DNA of 64,000 nucleotides from Morchella semilibera (lineage: Eukaryota; Ascomycota; Pezizomycetes; Pezizales; Morchellaceae): positions 744,001-808,000 of the forward strand of contig WBVU01000004.1 of NCBI GenBank assembly GCA_009192285.1, written 5' to 3'. Position numbers and translations under genes: made by a program. The notes below the pieces were generated by a model. The model was not told the DNA's origin. It saw nothing but the letters and a program-made list of their open reading frames with translations, and searched no databases. Positions 12,789-24,901 of this stretch are shown here, in pieces (position 1 is the stretch's first letter; every line of letters starts with the position of its first letter).

Positions 12789-12911
12789 AGGCAAAGCTTA
12801 CCCCATCCATTCTTCAATTGGCGGTAGCCCATCAGGTTTTTTTACAAGTGGGGAATATTGCAGCGATATAAGCTCCTTTATCTCATACCGCCGTCGTACT
12901 AGAGGCTCCAT
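10188..12911 (-). CDS. 4E-T (EIF4ENIF1)-like eIF4E-binding protein
   Basis: Likely an eIF4E-binding translational repressor or P-body protein. Exon 1 (12911-12802) begins MEPLVRRRYEIKELI, where Y9-X4-L14-I15 matches the eIF4E-binding motif YXXXXL-phi close to the N-terminus, as in 4E-T. Exons fit at 12697-12605, 12528-12470 (ISATRRPSMFES) and from 12410 (PGDIILGPPKMM). Then follow an Arg/Asp/Glu-rich region, DPEWMDSGPS, EFQRWKERMK, GFHRILKILNGVN, a Gln/His-rich tract (about 10850-11000) and a Pro-rich tail ending at 10188. Introns: 12698-12801 (includes a long A/T run), 12529-12604, 12411-12469 and 11507-11552. Between about 11930 and 11800 the frame shifts by +1 and then returns; an intron plus a base error, or two introns, could explain it. 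Order of motifs resembles 4E-T; sequence identity cannot be measured here. Confidence 0.65.
10845..11000 (-). repeat. Coding CAG/CAT (Gln/His) repeat tract
   Basis: An imperfect trinucleotide tract encodes a long run of Gln broken by His in the 4E-T-like protein. Similar low-complexity Gln tracts occur in P-body proteins and are prone to length change. Confidence 0.9.
12749..12786. repeat. Poly-A run inside intron 1 of the 4E-T-like gene
   Basis: An uninterrupted A run of about 38 bases on the plus strand lies inside the intron spanning 12698-12801. On the coding strand it is a T tract between donor GTAAGC and the TAG acceptor. Confidence 0.9.
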
Positions 12912-13830
12912 GGCGGAGGAGGGAGTGGAGAGAATTCCTGGAAACGGCGGAGATGGGTTTAGATGACTGTGATCTACTGAACAATACCTGAATGACTGTA
13001 GAGCTGGGAGAGTGGGAATATTATCAAGAGAAAACTGTATCTGAAAGACTATCCGGTGAGAGCTGAGGGAGAGGTGTTGAGGGAGGGAGAGAGAAGATGC
13101 TTGAGGCGACTGGTGGTGGGGGTAGGCAGGCCTGTTGTTCCACACCACGGGGAACGACAGACCCTGGTCGGGTGTGGCTGTGCCGTCACGACACTCCACC
13201 CTGCCACAACCATTACCCGCAGCTGCAACATGCATCAGCTGCATCTTCACTTTATCGAGACCAATTAATAGGTATCATTAGGTAGTGGCTTGGTGTCGGC
13301 ATTTCATGTTTGGGATTGTCCTATCATAATGTTGAGTAGAGAAGACTTGTAGTTCACCACTCGAGAGATCAAATCCAGCCACAATGTCACGATGTGACAT
13401 ATCATGGGACGTGAAGAAATCTAACCTAGATACGATTACATACAACTCAGGGCTTCTAGATCTCTCATTCGTTCCCAGTTTTGGGGGGAGAGAAAGTGCT
13501 TCTAGCAACTTCCAATACAATCACCTATCACTACTGTGTAAGACCCTAACCCAGGTGATCGCAGAGAGTGTTGCAGTATCTACATGTAACTACACCAAGC
13601 TGTTACTCTAACAAACTGAGTTTCAAAACCTGGCTATAGTTTATGCACCTCACAACATATTATTCCCGTCTTGGAACAGTTACTACAAAATCATAGATCC
13701 ATCAGAGTGTTTCGGCCAAGCCTTTAATATAGAGTAGGGTTAGGGCAAACCAGCATTCCTATGTAGCTTTTCCACAGCTACATACGGAAAAGATCCTTTC
13801 CTCAGTCAACCACCGCGATAATCGATAATC
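12912..13830. promoter_or_regulatory. Divergent promoter region, 4E-T-like gene and HIT zinc-finger gene
   Basis: This 0.9-kb spacer separates two start codons facing outward, so it must hold both promoters. The part next to 12911 is purine-rich (GAGGGAG-like). One TACATGTA lies at 13581-13588 and a single TAGGGTTAGGG-like stretch near 13733. No gene is supported. Confidence 0.5.
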
Positions 13831-14410
13831 ATGGCAATCTGCGAAATCTGCAACGAAGCTCCCTCGAAATACAAATGCCCATCTTGCAAAGTTCCCTAGT
13901 ACGCGACCCGACCCCCACAATGAACCCTCGAATTCCTCCGACTAAAACTAATCCCTCAATTGCAGTTGCTCCCTTGTCTGCTACAAACCTCATAAGGCCC
14001 AGCACGAGGAGGCAAAACTCGCTGAACCCACGCCTGCGCCAAAGCTTGTTGAGGAAACTCAAAAGAGCGAGCCTCCGAAACCAGTGGAGACAGACAAATT
14101 CGCCCCGCTACTCACATCCCCCGAGGTACAAAACATGCTAGCATCTCCGAGCCTTCGTCAGCACCTCCTCAGCGTCCATAAGGCAACCCTTGAACCACCA
14201 CCTCAGAACTTTGTCCCACGCGGACGGGGCAGAGGGCGAGGTCGTGGCGGCAGGGGAGGTTTTGAGCAAACCCAGCGGCCTTGGAACGAGGAGAGGGCAG
14301 TTAAGGCTGGTGTAGGAAAGCTGAAAAGGCTGCGGGAGGACAACATTGAAGTTGACGAGTTCGTTAACTTGGTCGTTGGGATTATGGACCCGGTAAAAGT
14401 GGAGGAGTAA
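13831..14410 (+). CDS. HIT-type zinc-finger protein (ZNHIT3/Hit1-like)
   Basis: The product is 170 residues from two exons (13831-13898 and 13966-14410). The intron 13899-13965 has donor GTACGC, a CTAAT branch site and acceptor CAG. The N-terminus carries the zf-HIT pattern: C4, C7, C16, C19, C24, C28, H32 and H36 around CEICNEAPSKYKCPSC. A segment LASPSLRQHLLSV and an RGRGRGRGRGG stretch follow. HIT fingers of the ZNHIT3/Hit1 group act in box C/D snoRNP assembly; assignment to that group rests on size and the single N-terminal finger. The intron splits the finger between its second and third cysteine pairs. Confidence 0.8.
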
Positions 14411-16351
14411 TACTAACAATAGTAATAATAATAATAATACCTGGAATGGGTACAAAAGTTCTTGATCTTCTTTCTTTTTTTTCTTTCTGGCAGGGATCTG
14501 ATAGCGGCTTCTTTTATTTATCACCGATGCCGACCGACCCTAGCCTACCTACTTTACATACAGGCACTCTCTGCACTGTCGAACTCCCGGGTGTATTAGT
14601 ATTACCCAATGTGATTTGGAAGAAAGGGGGGGGGGGGCACCGGGAAAAAGCAGGATTCGGAAATGTGGAGAAACTAATGGCTGAAGTAGATGAAGACATT
14701 TTTTTTTTTGGATATCACCGTTAATGACCATCAGATGATAGCGTGCCCAAGAGAATACATGTGCAAAGGGCTCTTGGAATCTCGATATCGGTGCTTGGTG
14801 TTCCACTTATCGGCCGGCGTATAACCCCCTTCTCTCTATCTCCCCCGCTCGCATCTTAAGGGAAAAAAAAAAAGCTGTCCCATGATGCCCAAAAGTAAAA
14901 GCAATGATCAGATCACAACGTGAGAAAGCCTGCCCATACTGTTTTCCACGCCAGACTCAGTAGTATTACATCACATCACTTAAGCTTATCACCCCAAAAG
15001 GAGCCCAAACCAAACCAAACCAAAAATCCCCATCGCATGCTACTGCTGCTGCAGTACGCAACAAGCCCCCCCCGGTAAGTTCCATAACAGGATTAAATCC
15101 GTGGGATTGGAGCAGGGTCTCAACGCAAGGTGCACACATGCTTTCTGTTTGTTTATTGGTTTGTTTACCCTTGGTTTTGACGGTAAAGTACCTACATGTA
15201 GAACCCCTACATCATACAGCATATCCTCCCACTCTAGAGCAGTTCTTGGAATCGAGTCGGAAGTACTCCTCGGCCTACATCTAGGTCCCATCACACGGCA
15301 GCATAAGCAGGCAAGCCAAGCTGGTACTGCATCTAAAAAGCGGAGAAGAGGCACATCCTCACTCCCGCCCCCGCTACTAACTAACTACATGTAACCATGC
15401 CATGGCATGCATAAAATGCCCACCGCGCGCGCGCATTCCCCACAAAAAAAAACTTTTTTTTGAACCTTTGGAATTCTTTAGATATCTAACCCATCCAACT
15501 AATCCCTATCTTTTGTGCACTAAGATAACTGAACGTTATGATCAAGAAAGGAAAAATAGACAGCATGCAACAAAGAGGGGATACTTACTTATAGCGAGAC
15601 CATACATACGAATACATAAGGGAAGGAGGAGGGGGTAGACATACAATAATTGCTTTCACAAATGAAGTAAAGAGCGAGTAGAACGAGTGATAGTGAGAGC
15701 AAAGAGTAGGAAGGAAGGGAGAAAAAAGAATTGCTAAAGTAACCCCCCACTACTAGCCCCATACATACCACCAATTAGCCCTAGTTACCGAAACAAGAAA
15801 AGCAAACTCCTTGTACAAAGAAAAAAAAAATAATGGAAAGAAATTGCAAGAAGGAAAGAAGAAAAAAACATATGAGAAAATCGAAAGAGTAAAAAAAAAA
15901 AAAAAAAAAAAGGAAGCGATGTATATGCACAATTCCCCCCGCCCACTGCCTGCCCTTTCGCCAAAGCCAGCTTGCTACAACTACTGCCCCCCCCCCCCCC
16001 CCGTGAGACAATGACGCCGAATGGATGTTTCAATACCAGAGGCCCCAGACGGTAGGATAAGGCTAAAGAAATAGGGAGTGGGCTAAAGAGGGCGATAGCG
16101 GGCAAGATATAAAGAGCGGGCCAACCAGGTGGGCCCCCCACTTATCCAAGCAGATATAAAAAGAAGAAAAAAGCTACGGATCGCGCGTTTTTCGCATGAC
16201 CCTTTCTCATCAACCCCACCCCCCCTCCCCTCTTCTTCCCAAACTCCCACCTTCCACAGGTCCCTACAATATAACACACCTGCAGGATGGAGAGCCCCGC
16301 TATTTCCATTCTCCCTATTGTTTCCGAACCCTCCCTTTGCGCTCCGTTGCG
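14411..16351. other. Convergent spacer rich in homopolymers
   Basis: No gene is supported between two 3' ends. It contains an ATA microsatellite near 14420-14440, a G10 run near 14628, an A20-type run near 15891-15911, a C-run near 15987-16002, an AACCA repeat near 15007-15026 and two TACATGTA palindromes (15193 and 15386). Confidence 0.5.
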
Positions 16352-17382
16352 TCATGTCATCATCGCCAACTTCTGGCGGCCGACGGTCATATGTACGACG
16401 TTCGGAGAGTCCTGGTTGAGTCTACAGTCTATAGTTCTAGTCAGCACCGAGTAGTGATGGTGATAACTGAGGGATAAGGGGGGGGGGGGGGGGTAGGGAG
16501 GAGGAGTGGTAGTGGCGACTGAATAAATTTCTATCCAGAACTATGAGGGGGTTACCTTTGAGAGGGTGTCTGTCCTCCAGCATGCGGCCGAAGTGTATAA
16601 GCCTTATGAACATGGCACTAGCCGGTCTCTGATCCCATTCTACACACACGATCAGCTTCCCGTAATAGGGGCTAGACAAGGCGAGGCGAGAAATAAAAAA
16701 GTATTGGATAAGTGAAGGGAGAGGCAGAAAAGTCGGTTAGGTATGGTGGTGTGATGATGATGTACCTTCCTTCCAATCTTTCCATATACACTCCTTGAGC
16801 TGCCATACACTCATCTCGAATGGATCCTTCAAGGTCTCTTTCCCCGTCTTGACCGAGTGATTCGTCAGATACGCCTCGTCCATTACAAATTGATGGCGCA
16901 CACCCGAGGTGAGCAGCAGCGTGATTGATAATGACGCCGCGGTGGGCTCTATAGGTGATGATGCTGTCCTCATGTCTTTCAATGGGGAATACACAACGGC
17001 AGCGACAGTGGCTTCGGGAAGAGCAGTGGTGTCTGTAGGAGCTGCTGTGGTAGCAGCAGGAGTGGCAGATGGTGGGTTAGAGGCAACGGATGGGGTGGAG
17101 GAGGTTGAGTTGGTGCAACGGCCGGGTTAGCTGTTACTGACACTGACAGTGCTGATGTTACAGTTGCGTCTCTTTCTGCTGTTGTTACAGGACGCTCTTC
17201 CACGGCTGTTGTCTCAGTTGGCGCATGGCTGGGCTGCAAAGCCTGTTGTGATTCGGGGGCCGTCGCTTTGGTGGTGGTGTCTTGGGCCGATGGTGCGGAT
17301 GCTATTATTGGGATCGTAGTCGACGTACATCTTCTTGCAGGTTTGCGTGGGAAGGTCCCAGGGTGGGGGAGTTCATAGACAT
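16352..17382 (-). CDS. UBL3/MUB-like ubiquitin-fold protein (Rad60-SLD_2 type)
   Basis: The C-terminal ubiquitin-like domain is assembled from three exons: one ending at 16766 (LLLTSGVRHQF...WKDWKE), 16639-16556 (EWDQRPASAMFIRLIHFGRMLEDRHPLK) and 16428-16352 (DCRLNQDSPNVVHMTV). Intron phases agree: 16640-16765 and 16429-16555, the latter holding a run of about 16 G. The pattern IRLIHFGR-L-D and the NVVHMTV ending are typical of this family, which in animals and plants is membrane-anchored by a C-terminal CAAX box. Here the protein ends GRQKLAMMT, with no CAAX. The Ala/Thr/Pro-rich N-terminus is unsure. ATG at 17382 (MSMNSPTLGPSH) with an intron 95 nt long (GTACGT...GCAG) is one model; a further splice near 17100 is needed. 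Confidence 0.75.
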
Positions 17383-20300
17383 TATTAATTTCCTTATTTA
17401 TGTATGGATGGTGGTGTGGGGGGCGTTGTAAAGGTCAGTAGTAGGTTTGTAGTAGCTTAGTGTAGATAGATAATTCTGGTATGGTGGTATGTAGCGTGTG
17501 TGAGTGCTTGTGCTTAGAGAACGGAACGGTGTGTCGATGTAGGTGGTGGTGTGTGGTAGGTTAAGATGGTTTTAGGTGCGTAGAAGGTAAGCTGGCTAGC
17601 TGCTTGATGGCCTGTCTGGCTTGTTCAAGGTATGTTGGTAAGAGATGATAATGGGCCGTTTTTCGTGTTCTCCGGAATTAACGGGGGGGCCTCTTTCTTA
17701 ACCTTCTTTCTATCTCTTTCTCGGTCTTCTCCTATTAGTTGAAACGGAAAGGGAACCGGACCAAAGAAACTAATGAGCGAGCAAGCCAGGTATAGGAAGT
17801 ATACAACAAACGACTGTGACGATGGGCAGCTTCTTTCCGTGGCTTGCTTACTTTCTCTGGATGGATCCTTATTCCCTATGCGCAAGCTGCTGACGGAACA
17901 ACAAGAAGGAAAGGTTACAGCACGAGAAAAAAAAGAAATTATAAAACACGCGCGAATTCGCGAAATCTATTGGGCAGTTGATCCGCTGTTAACTGGAGAG
18001 TAGAGAGAGAGAGTAAAAAGTTGGCAGAGAAGGGCAGGAAAGAAAACAAAAAATAAAGGCGCCGACAAAACAGAACGAAACGAAACGGGGACCCTCTTGG
18101 ATATATTCGGAAGAATCAAAGGTCGCACAAGTCAATAAGCCACCCTTTCTCCCAGTTAGGAGTAATGATATTCCAGCAAGGCGTGTGTACTGAAGGAGGA
18201 AGAGGGGGGGGGGTGGAAGGGGTAAATAGTGGTGGTGCGAAAATCGGAAAATCGGGGAGAGTATTGAATGTAGGTGGCGGGCGAAGCTTGGGTAGGCCGA
18301 CGATATCTCGGTAACGAACGGGGAGCGTTGAGTGGTGAGGTAGGGCGGGGGAGGAAGCTGGCTGGCTGATAGGTACTGTATGTAGGTAAAGTTAGGTTAG
18401 GTGAGAATGAGTGAGATCGAGGTCGAGGCGGTCTGGGTGAAATGAAATAATGCCCAGAGGAACCGGTTAGTGGTTTGGTTGTCTTGTCTCTCTTGAAGGC
18501 CCGCGGTGGTCTGCGGAGGATGAAAAAAAAAGGAAGTAATGGATGTTCTAATACCTAGGCTGCTCTAGACATTGAAATTCGTACCCTAGGTAAAATGCGC
18601 GGGAAAGTCGTGTGATTGCCGCAGATGCTGGGGGGGGGAGATAGTGGAGAGAGAGTGGAGGATCATAAGAACTGCATATTAGGATGCAAACGATACCTAT
18701 TTCTCTATACAGGGAAGACGCCTAATATCTGGATTCTCAATTGTCTCTCTTTTTTTTTTTTATATGTCTGTCTGTAGACTGTATTCAAACGCGGTGACGG
18801 AGATATATTAACACCGCAATTCTCCTTTAGGGGCGTTAACAACACCTGGTGCTGCAAAACATGAAAAACAGGGCGTTGGTGGATCAGAAAGCGGAAGCGG
18901 TAAGAGTAACTGCTTAGATGACCAATGCCTCTTCTGGTCCGACTCCGTGCTGCTTCTCCGAGACCTGGCCAGCTAGAAAAAACACACGACATTTCCACCA
19001 ACCCACCTCCACTACAGAAACCCCCCCCCCCTTTAGACGTAGGGAACCACACAACACGGGGGGGCGGTTACAAACAAAGGACAAATTTTTTTCACCTTAA
19101 TCCGGTGAGTGGCCCAGCTAGGCCAACGAGAAATAAGCATAACTTCGAATTCTGGATTGACACCCGTCAATGTCATGTCTCTGCAACTCAACTGCATACC
19201 TTCCCCCTTCCGATTAATTGCGTTGATGTGATAGAGATCCGGATCCACCAGATCAATCGTGGCAGTGCACCCGGGGCCCATACTACCTACAGTGATCTTC
19301 TTCCCCCCGCAAGCGATCCCTCGTTTTTTTTATTTTCTTCATTTGCCCCCCCTTAATTGATCACCTTCAGCCGCAAAGAATTTTTTTTTTTTTTTTTTTG
19401 CCTAGATAGATTGCCCCGAAGAGACGCACGGGTTTCAATGAGGTCCAATTCCGATTCCCGAGAGGAACCCTAGCTGTTTCCCTCTCCTCTCCTGCACCTT
19501 CCAAGGAATTCTGAGACATTGGTTTTGCGCTGAGTTTAACCAGCAGGCCGGGAATTTATTTTATATATTAAGCACCTGCGTATGTACTTTGTGTAGCACC
19601 TTATATTTTTAGGGTTCATTGGTAATTTTAGCCAAGAATATATCTGCAGCGGGTTGCATATTGTCTATCCATGCATGGAATATCACTCGACTCTCCTGCA
19701 ATGTGCGCAGGGAAGATCTAATGATTACCGTGCCGGAACACACCACAAATACTCCGAAGCCCATCCTCCGGTCGGGAATGAAAGCCACGTTAGCTAGCGG
19801 CTGTCCGACCCAATTTTTAGCCGCTTGGCTGATCGTTAGCGCCTGTTATTTGAGGTCAAGTAAGGGATATGACGCTAGTGCTTTTCAACAATTCGGGTCC
19901 TTTGTAAGAGTGGCTACTTATTGACGTCTTGATGGACTTTAAATATGGCCTCTAGTCTCTATTAAAATTCCTCTAGAGAAGTTGATTGGCCACAAGGCTA
20001 AGCCGACCGCAACAGTCATGTCGCTATTACCACTAATTTCTGAGCCGGTGACTAGAATGAAGGCCAAAATACTTTACACCCAACATCAAAACCGAGGTAG
20101 AAGTGTCTCGTTCGGGGCGAGATAGCTACCCCGGTCGAAGCCGAACGCTTCTCCTTAAAACACCTCTCTGTTCGCCGCCGTTGTGAGTAAATCCACTGAT
20201 GCTATTGAATTAGTTAGACTTCTATAATTAAGCTTTGGAAGCCCTATTGATTCGCAGCCCTAACCTATTCCTGAACGGTTTCCCCCCAACCATTGAAACG

Positions 20301-22942
20301 CGCCCTATTCATGCGTGCTTATCGAGGTGCTCAAATCCCAACGGTTACTTACGAGTAAGACATATGAAGTCAGTGACTTTTTATTTGGAAGCATATCAGT
20401 CGGTTGACTAATGGCCTATCCGGACGCTTCCTGATAAGATGAAGAGTTGCAATTAGGATCTTAAAACTTCTCGAAGCCCCTCGATCCGAGGCCCATCATA
20501 CTCAGGTGATGGAAATAACTAAAAACCTTTTTACAACAGTGCTCCGATTCAGATTCTCGACTGTTTCGTCTCAACCGATGAAACACAGCCATATTGATTT
20601 TTTCATCATAACTGTGCTCACTGAAGTGGGAGGGATCATAACAAGTCGAATCCAACCAAAAGCTGCCCCACTGTTATCACGAGCAGGTAGAATCATTAGC
20701 CTTCAGATCACTCAGGGCTCCTTAGCGTAGGAGCCCCTCAGTGAATCTCGGTGACCCCAATTATCCTTAACCCCACACAAGGCGGGCTGGCAGCCTAGTT
20801 ATTAGGAACGTAGTGTTATCCAATAGTTAGCTGCTTTCTAGATACTTCCTAGGACCAGTAGGGCCAAGGAATGTATCACCCAATTAGAGTGATCGACGAG
20901 TGGGAAAAGGCATAATTCCAAAACTGATAGCCTGATAGCCTCGTGAAGGGCGGTGAGCATCCCAAGCGTCCATCCCCCAGTTTTTTTTCTACATAGCCAT
21001 GTTGTGGCTGAGCACGTTCGAGGCTTAGCTCATTCCTTTAATCTGCACAAGATGGAAAAGCTTACCAGCTGAGGATGCTTGAGAGCGGTTTCTCGGAGTC
21101 CCTCTTGGCAACGGTTTGTCTGATTCGGGTTGCTGATCCAATATAGCTAGCTGAGTTGTAGGTTTTGTTACCTCCTCTCTGATAAGCTTCCATCACCAGT
21201 CATCAATCTTTCCCTCTTGTCTGCTATCCCTCTTGTCTGCTATCACTCCAGCAGAGGTTCCAATTGGAGTTAGCAAAATACCAGCTCCTCCTAAGATGGC
21301 TGGGCGAGGGGTATATAAGACTGACGAAAGATGAACCTTCCCTCGAGTCTAGATACAATACTAGAGCACAATCAATTTAGCTCCTTGATAGATTCAAGGA
21401 TGGAATCTCATGGATAGCAATAGTAGGGAGGATAAGGTTTAGAAGTGAATCTTCGAAAGTAGGGAGGAGGGGGTGTGGGGGAGAGAAGGACAGAAGGACA
21501 GAATCTAACTGTCCTGAGAGCTGTGCCGGCTATGCTCAAACCATGTACGCTACGTCTTTGCGTCTTGCATGGTCGGGCGGGAAAAAACTTAAATTCTAGC
21601 CTGGAGCAAAAGATTAAAGCAAGGTTACCCTAAGCTACATGTACGGGCGGACTTGCAACTACTCGTTTCATTTCCCTAGGCCTGCCTTCACCCTAATACC
21701 CAGACCACCCCAGGGGATCAAGTACAGCCCAACCACCACCCTATAACTTGAGGGTAATCGCCTTATAAGGATACGGCCTCTCGGGCTAAAACAGCCATCG
21801 TAGACACAGACTCTCCCTGTCTACATGTAGCTATATGGTTACACGTCCGATAAGGGTACGGTTTCGCACCACTTTGTACTGTACTAATATATAGGGTTCC
21901 TGGGGTGCCTCTCCCCATATGTGCATACATGTATGTTCTGTACGTCTGGGCGGCGAGGTTTTACACCCTAAGAAGAGGGTGCCTGGGCCCCAGTCAGGTT
22001 GCTTTGCCAGCAGGGGGAGTATATATAATACCCCAGCACTCGGTCAACCAGTTCATGGAGATCTCCTATCCACGAGGTCCAATACAATATCTATGGAGGG
22101 TCTCGCCTTTTTAAACCATACTCTTTACTAGGGCCTAGGTTGGTAATATATAAGCCATCCATATATATATATATATATACACGTACTCAATAGCTCTCTT
22201 CTGTCTAAGACATTGGGGCGTCTAGACTAGACGTGGATCGACATCAATATCTTATCTTTCTTGTGCCCCACCTAGCTACTTAGCTATAGCGCTATCCACA
22301 CACTTGACGTAGAACCTTTAATCCCCCGTGAACACAAAGTCTGCCCCTATAGTTCACGAACCAGTCAATCTAGTACTGGCGAACTGCCTCCACAAGATGG
22401 AAAACCGCCTGGACACAACATGTATGCCTGATCATGACACGGATGGGGGGGGGGGGGGGAGACCTACTAGCTACTACGTGCCTGACCAGAAGAGGCGGGG
22501 TTCTATGCAACTGCCCCATGTCTCTGTCCGCGTTCCTGGTCTGGTCGTGTCGAATCTAGGTCTGGCTCATCACATATCACTCACCCCGCTCACAGACTAT
22601 CACTCGCACGCACACTCACCGAAACGACAACCCGAAGGCTATAATATGGCAAAGCCTTACCCCCTCTCCCCTACCGGGGGCAGGGCAAAATCTTCCATTG
22701 GAAATAAAGTAAAGGGTTCATCGAAAACCACACGCTCTCTATGTATATAAAAAGAAGAAAGAAAAGAGCACTGCGAATTAATGAGCGTATATATTACTCC
22801 CCGCCCATTCAGCACAAACACAAAAGAGAAAGACCACTCCAGACCAAAAAAAGAATGAAAAAAAAAAAAAACTCCAGCCATACCTAGTATGCACCACCAC
22901 CCCAAAAGAAAGAAAAGAAAAGCAGGGAGCTCTGCAGGAGCA
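17383..22942. other. 5.6-kb gene-poor spacer
   Basis: No family signature was found on either strand; the longest open frames (for example 18925-19356 and 19619-19924) look accidental. The part next to 17382 is the upstream region of the UBL3-like gene. Notable items: a T-run near 19381-19400, a G-run near 22444, a TA microsatellite near 22160-22180, three TACATGTA copies (21636, 21822, 21926) and two copies of the bipartite motif only 23 bases apart (22567, with CTCA, and 22590). Confidence 0.45.
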
Positions 22943-24079
22943 CTAACTCTCCCCCGCCCCCGCCCCCGCCGTGGCCTTCCTCATACCCTCAAACACGCCC
23001 TGCCACAGCTCACTCTGCTCGCCCAGAAAGTACGTGAGCGCCACGTCCGCGAAGCCCGCGTCCTCGCCGCCGCCCATCCACTCGAGCTGGCTGATGACGT
23101 TTCCAAGCAGCATTGCGCGCCCGGCGGCCTGGCCGTCGCCGCCGTCGTGCGTCACGGACACGGCGTGGACGTGGAAGTGGTAGTAGGAGGGTTGGTCTGC
23201 GCCGTGTTAGTTAAATTACTATGCCCGGAGAGCTATAAAGAGGGGAGGGGAGACTTGCAGTGCACGTAGAGCTTGATCTGGTCCGGCTCGACGACGGGGT
23301 ACTTGTCGCAGACGCCCTGGATGATTCGTGCCTGCAGACGCTTGAGCCAGGGGACGTCGCGCTTCTTCAGGTCGCGCAGGGAGGCAATGTCCCGGCGCTG
23401 GACGAGCGCCATCGTGTACAGGCTCGCCATTGTCTTGCGGTCCCACTTGCTACGCCCTCAATCAGTCCCTAGAAATACACACACACACAGGGACAAAAAG
23501 TACTTACAGATCCGGCACGAGGACAAATCCCTCAACGGGGTCGTCGTCCCTAACAATGACGCTCCCGGCCTCTGCCTTGCCCTCCAATATATTCCACACC
23601 CACCCGAGGCGGTCCGCGCCGCGCTTCGCGTCCACGAACGGGCGCACGCGGGCGCGGTAGACGTCGGCCGTCTCCTCGACCATGCGCACGTTCTGCGTGC
23701 TGTACTTGCGCACGTGGGCGTCGGTGGCCGGGTGGATGAGCGTGATCTTTACGTCGGCGCCGCCCTGGGCGAGGGCGTCGGCGGTGCGCACGGACGACTG
23801 CGACGCGAGGAACCAGTGGTAGATGTCGTTTGACTCCAGGCAGGAGACGGCGGGGAGGGAGGCGGGCGTCGGGAAGGTGGAGAGGTTGAAGGTCGTGGGG
23901 TCGAAGGCGGTCTTTTCGGCGATCAGCAGCGCGGGTGCGCCGTCGATGCTCCCGAGGAGGGTGGCGGACTTGGTGCGTGTGTCTTGGTTGATGAGGAAGG
24001 AGAACTTGAACTTGCGGAGGAGGGATTCGGGGGTGGGCGGAGGGGGGGCGGGGGCGGAGGGGGTGGGAGTGGAGGTCAT
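22943..24079 (-). CDS. Scavenger mRNA-decapping enzyme DcpS (DCS1-like)
   Basis: Hydrolyses the cap dinucleotide left after 3'-5' mRNA decay. The product is 338 residues from exons 24079-23508, 23449-23259 and 23196-22943. The N-terminal swapped domain shows SNDIYHWF, TLIHPATDAHVRKY, VWNILEGKAEA and DPVEGFVLVPDLKWD. The C-terminal domain has DIASLRDLKKRDVPWL and the HIT motif HFHVHAV in YYHFHVHAVSV. Intron 1 (23450-23507) starts GTAAGT. Intron 2 (23197-23258) appears to start GCAAGT and end CAG. A GC donor is needed to give LYVHYQPSYYHFHVH, the expected family sequence. The gene is divergent from ATP25 across an 0.8-kb spacer. The GC content is higher than in the flanking spacers, as in ATP25. 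Confidence 0.92.
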
Positions 24080-24901
24080 TTTGGGGGGCGGGTGGGGTAA
24101 TGATTGGGGGGTGGTTGGTAATGATTGAATGGAGAGTAATTGAACAAGGACGGGAATCGAGTCAATTCAAGTAGAGCAAGAAATAGAGCAAGAAATAGAG
24201 CAAAGCAAGCAGAGTAACTCAAGCAGCAATTCAAGCAGAGCAATTCAAGCAGAGCAAAGCAAACTCCGGTATTTAAAGTGAATGTGAGTGAGAGCTTATT
24301 CCGCCCTGAACGAGAGATCAGATCACGCAGCTGAGCAGACAGCGCACACAAGGGGAGACTCGACTCGAGAGAGATGCAGATAGATATCTGGGGAGGGAGA
24401 GGCAATTAATTGGTGAATGGGGGGGGAAGGGAGGGTTCTTATTAGAGATGTTCCACTTTATATTTTGGCTTGGATGAAAACTCTGATCGAGAGTGGATCT
24501 TGTGTCTTGTCTTATATGATCAGATCTGCCTGCAGTACTTCTAGACTACTGCCGGCTGCCGTAGATAAATACATGTAGATAAAATATGTACCTGAGTGTC
24601 GGGAGGCAGCTGAAGAATTGAACTGAGCTGTCTGATCAGGGTCCGGGTCCGGGTCCGATCCCGGTCCCGGTCCCACCGACTAAGACTTCCGGTGGTCCAC
24701 TCGTCGACGTCCGGCGGTCTGTCGCTGTTTAAAATCGCCCCGCACTAATGCGATTCGATTCCTCGCCCGGCAACCGACCCAACAACACCAACGACAAACG
24801 AGTTTTTCAAGTCCGCCGGAAAAGAAACACGAATCTTCCACAATAAACAATTAATATACAATACAATATACAATAAATAAATAAGCAATAAAACAGAAGC
24901 A
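24080..24901. promoter_or_regulatory. Divergent promoter region, DcpS and ATP25
   Basis: This 0.8-kb spacer lies between outward-facing starts. Next to DcpS it carries short tandem repeats (AATAGAGCAAGA and AATTCAAGCAGAGC units, about 24160-24260). A GGGTCC/CGGTCC hexamer array lies at about 24634-24675 and one TACATGTA at 24570. The last 60 bases before 24902 are AT-rich (CAATATACAATAAATAAATA), a likely core promoter for ATP25. Confidence 0.55.

Noticed and set aside
13730-13750. TAGGGTTAGGG-like telomere-type sequence
   Set aside because: A single partial copy, not an array.
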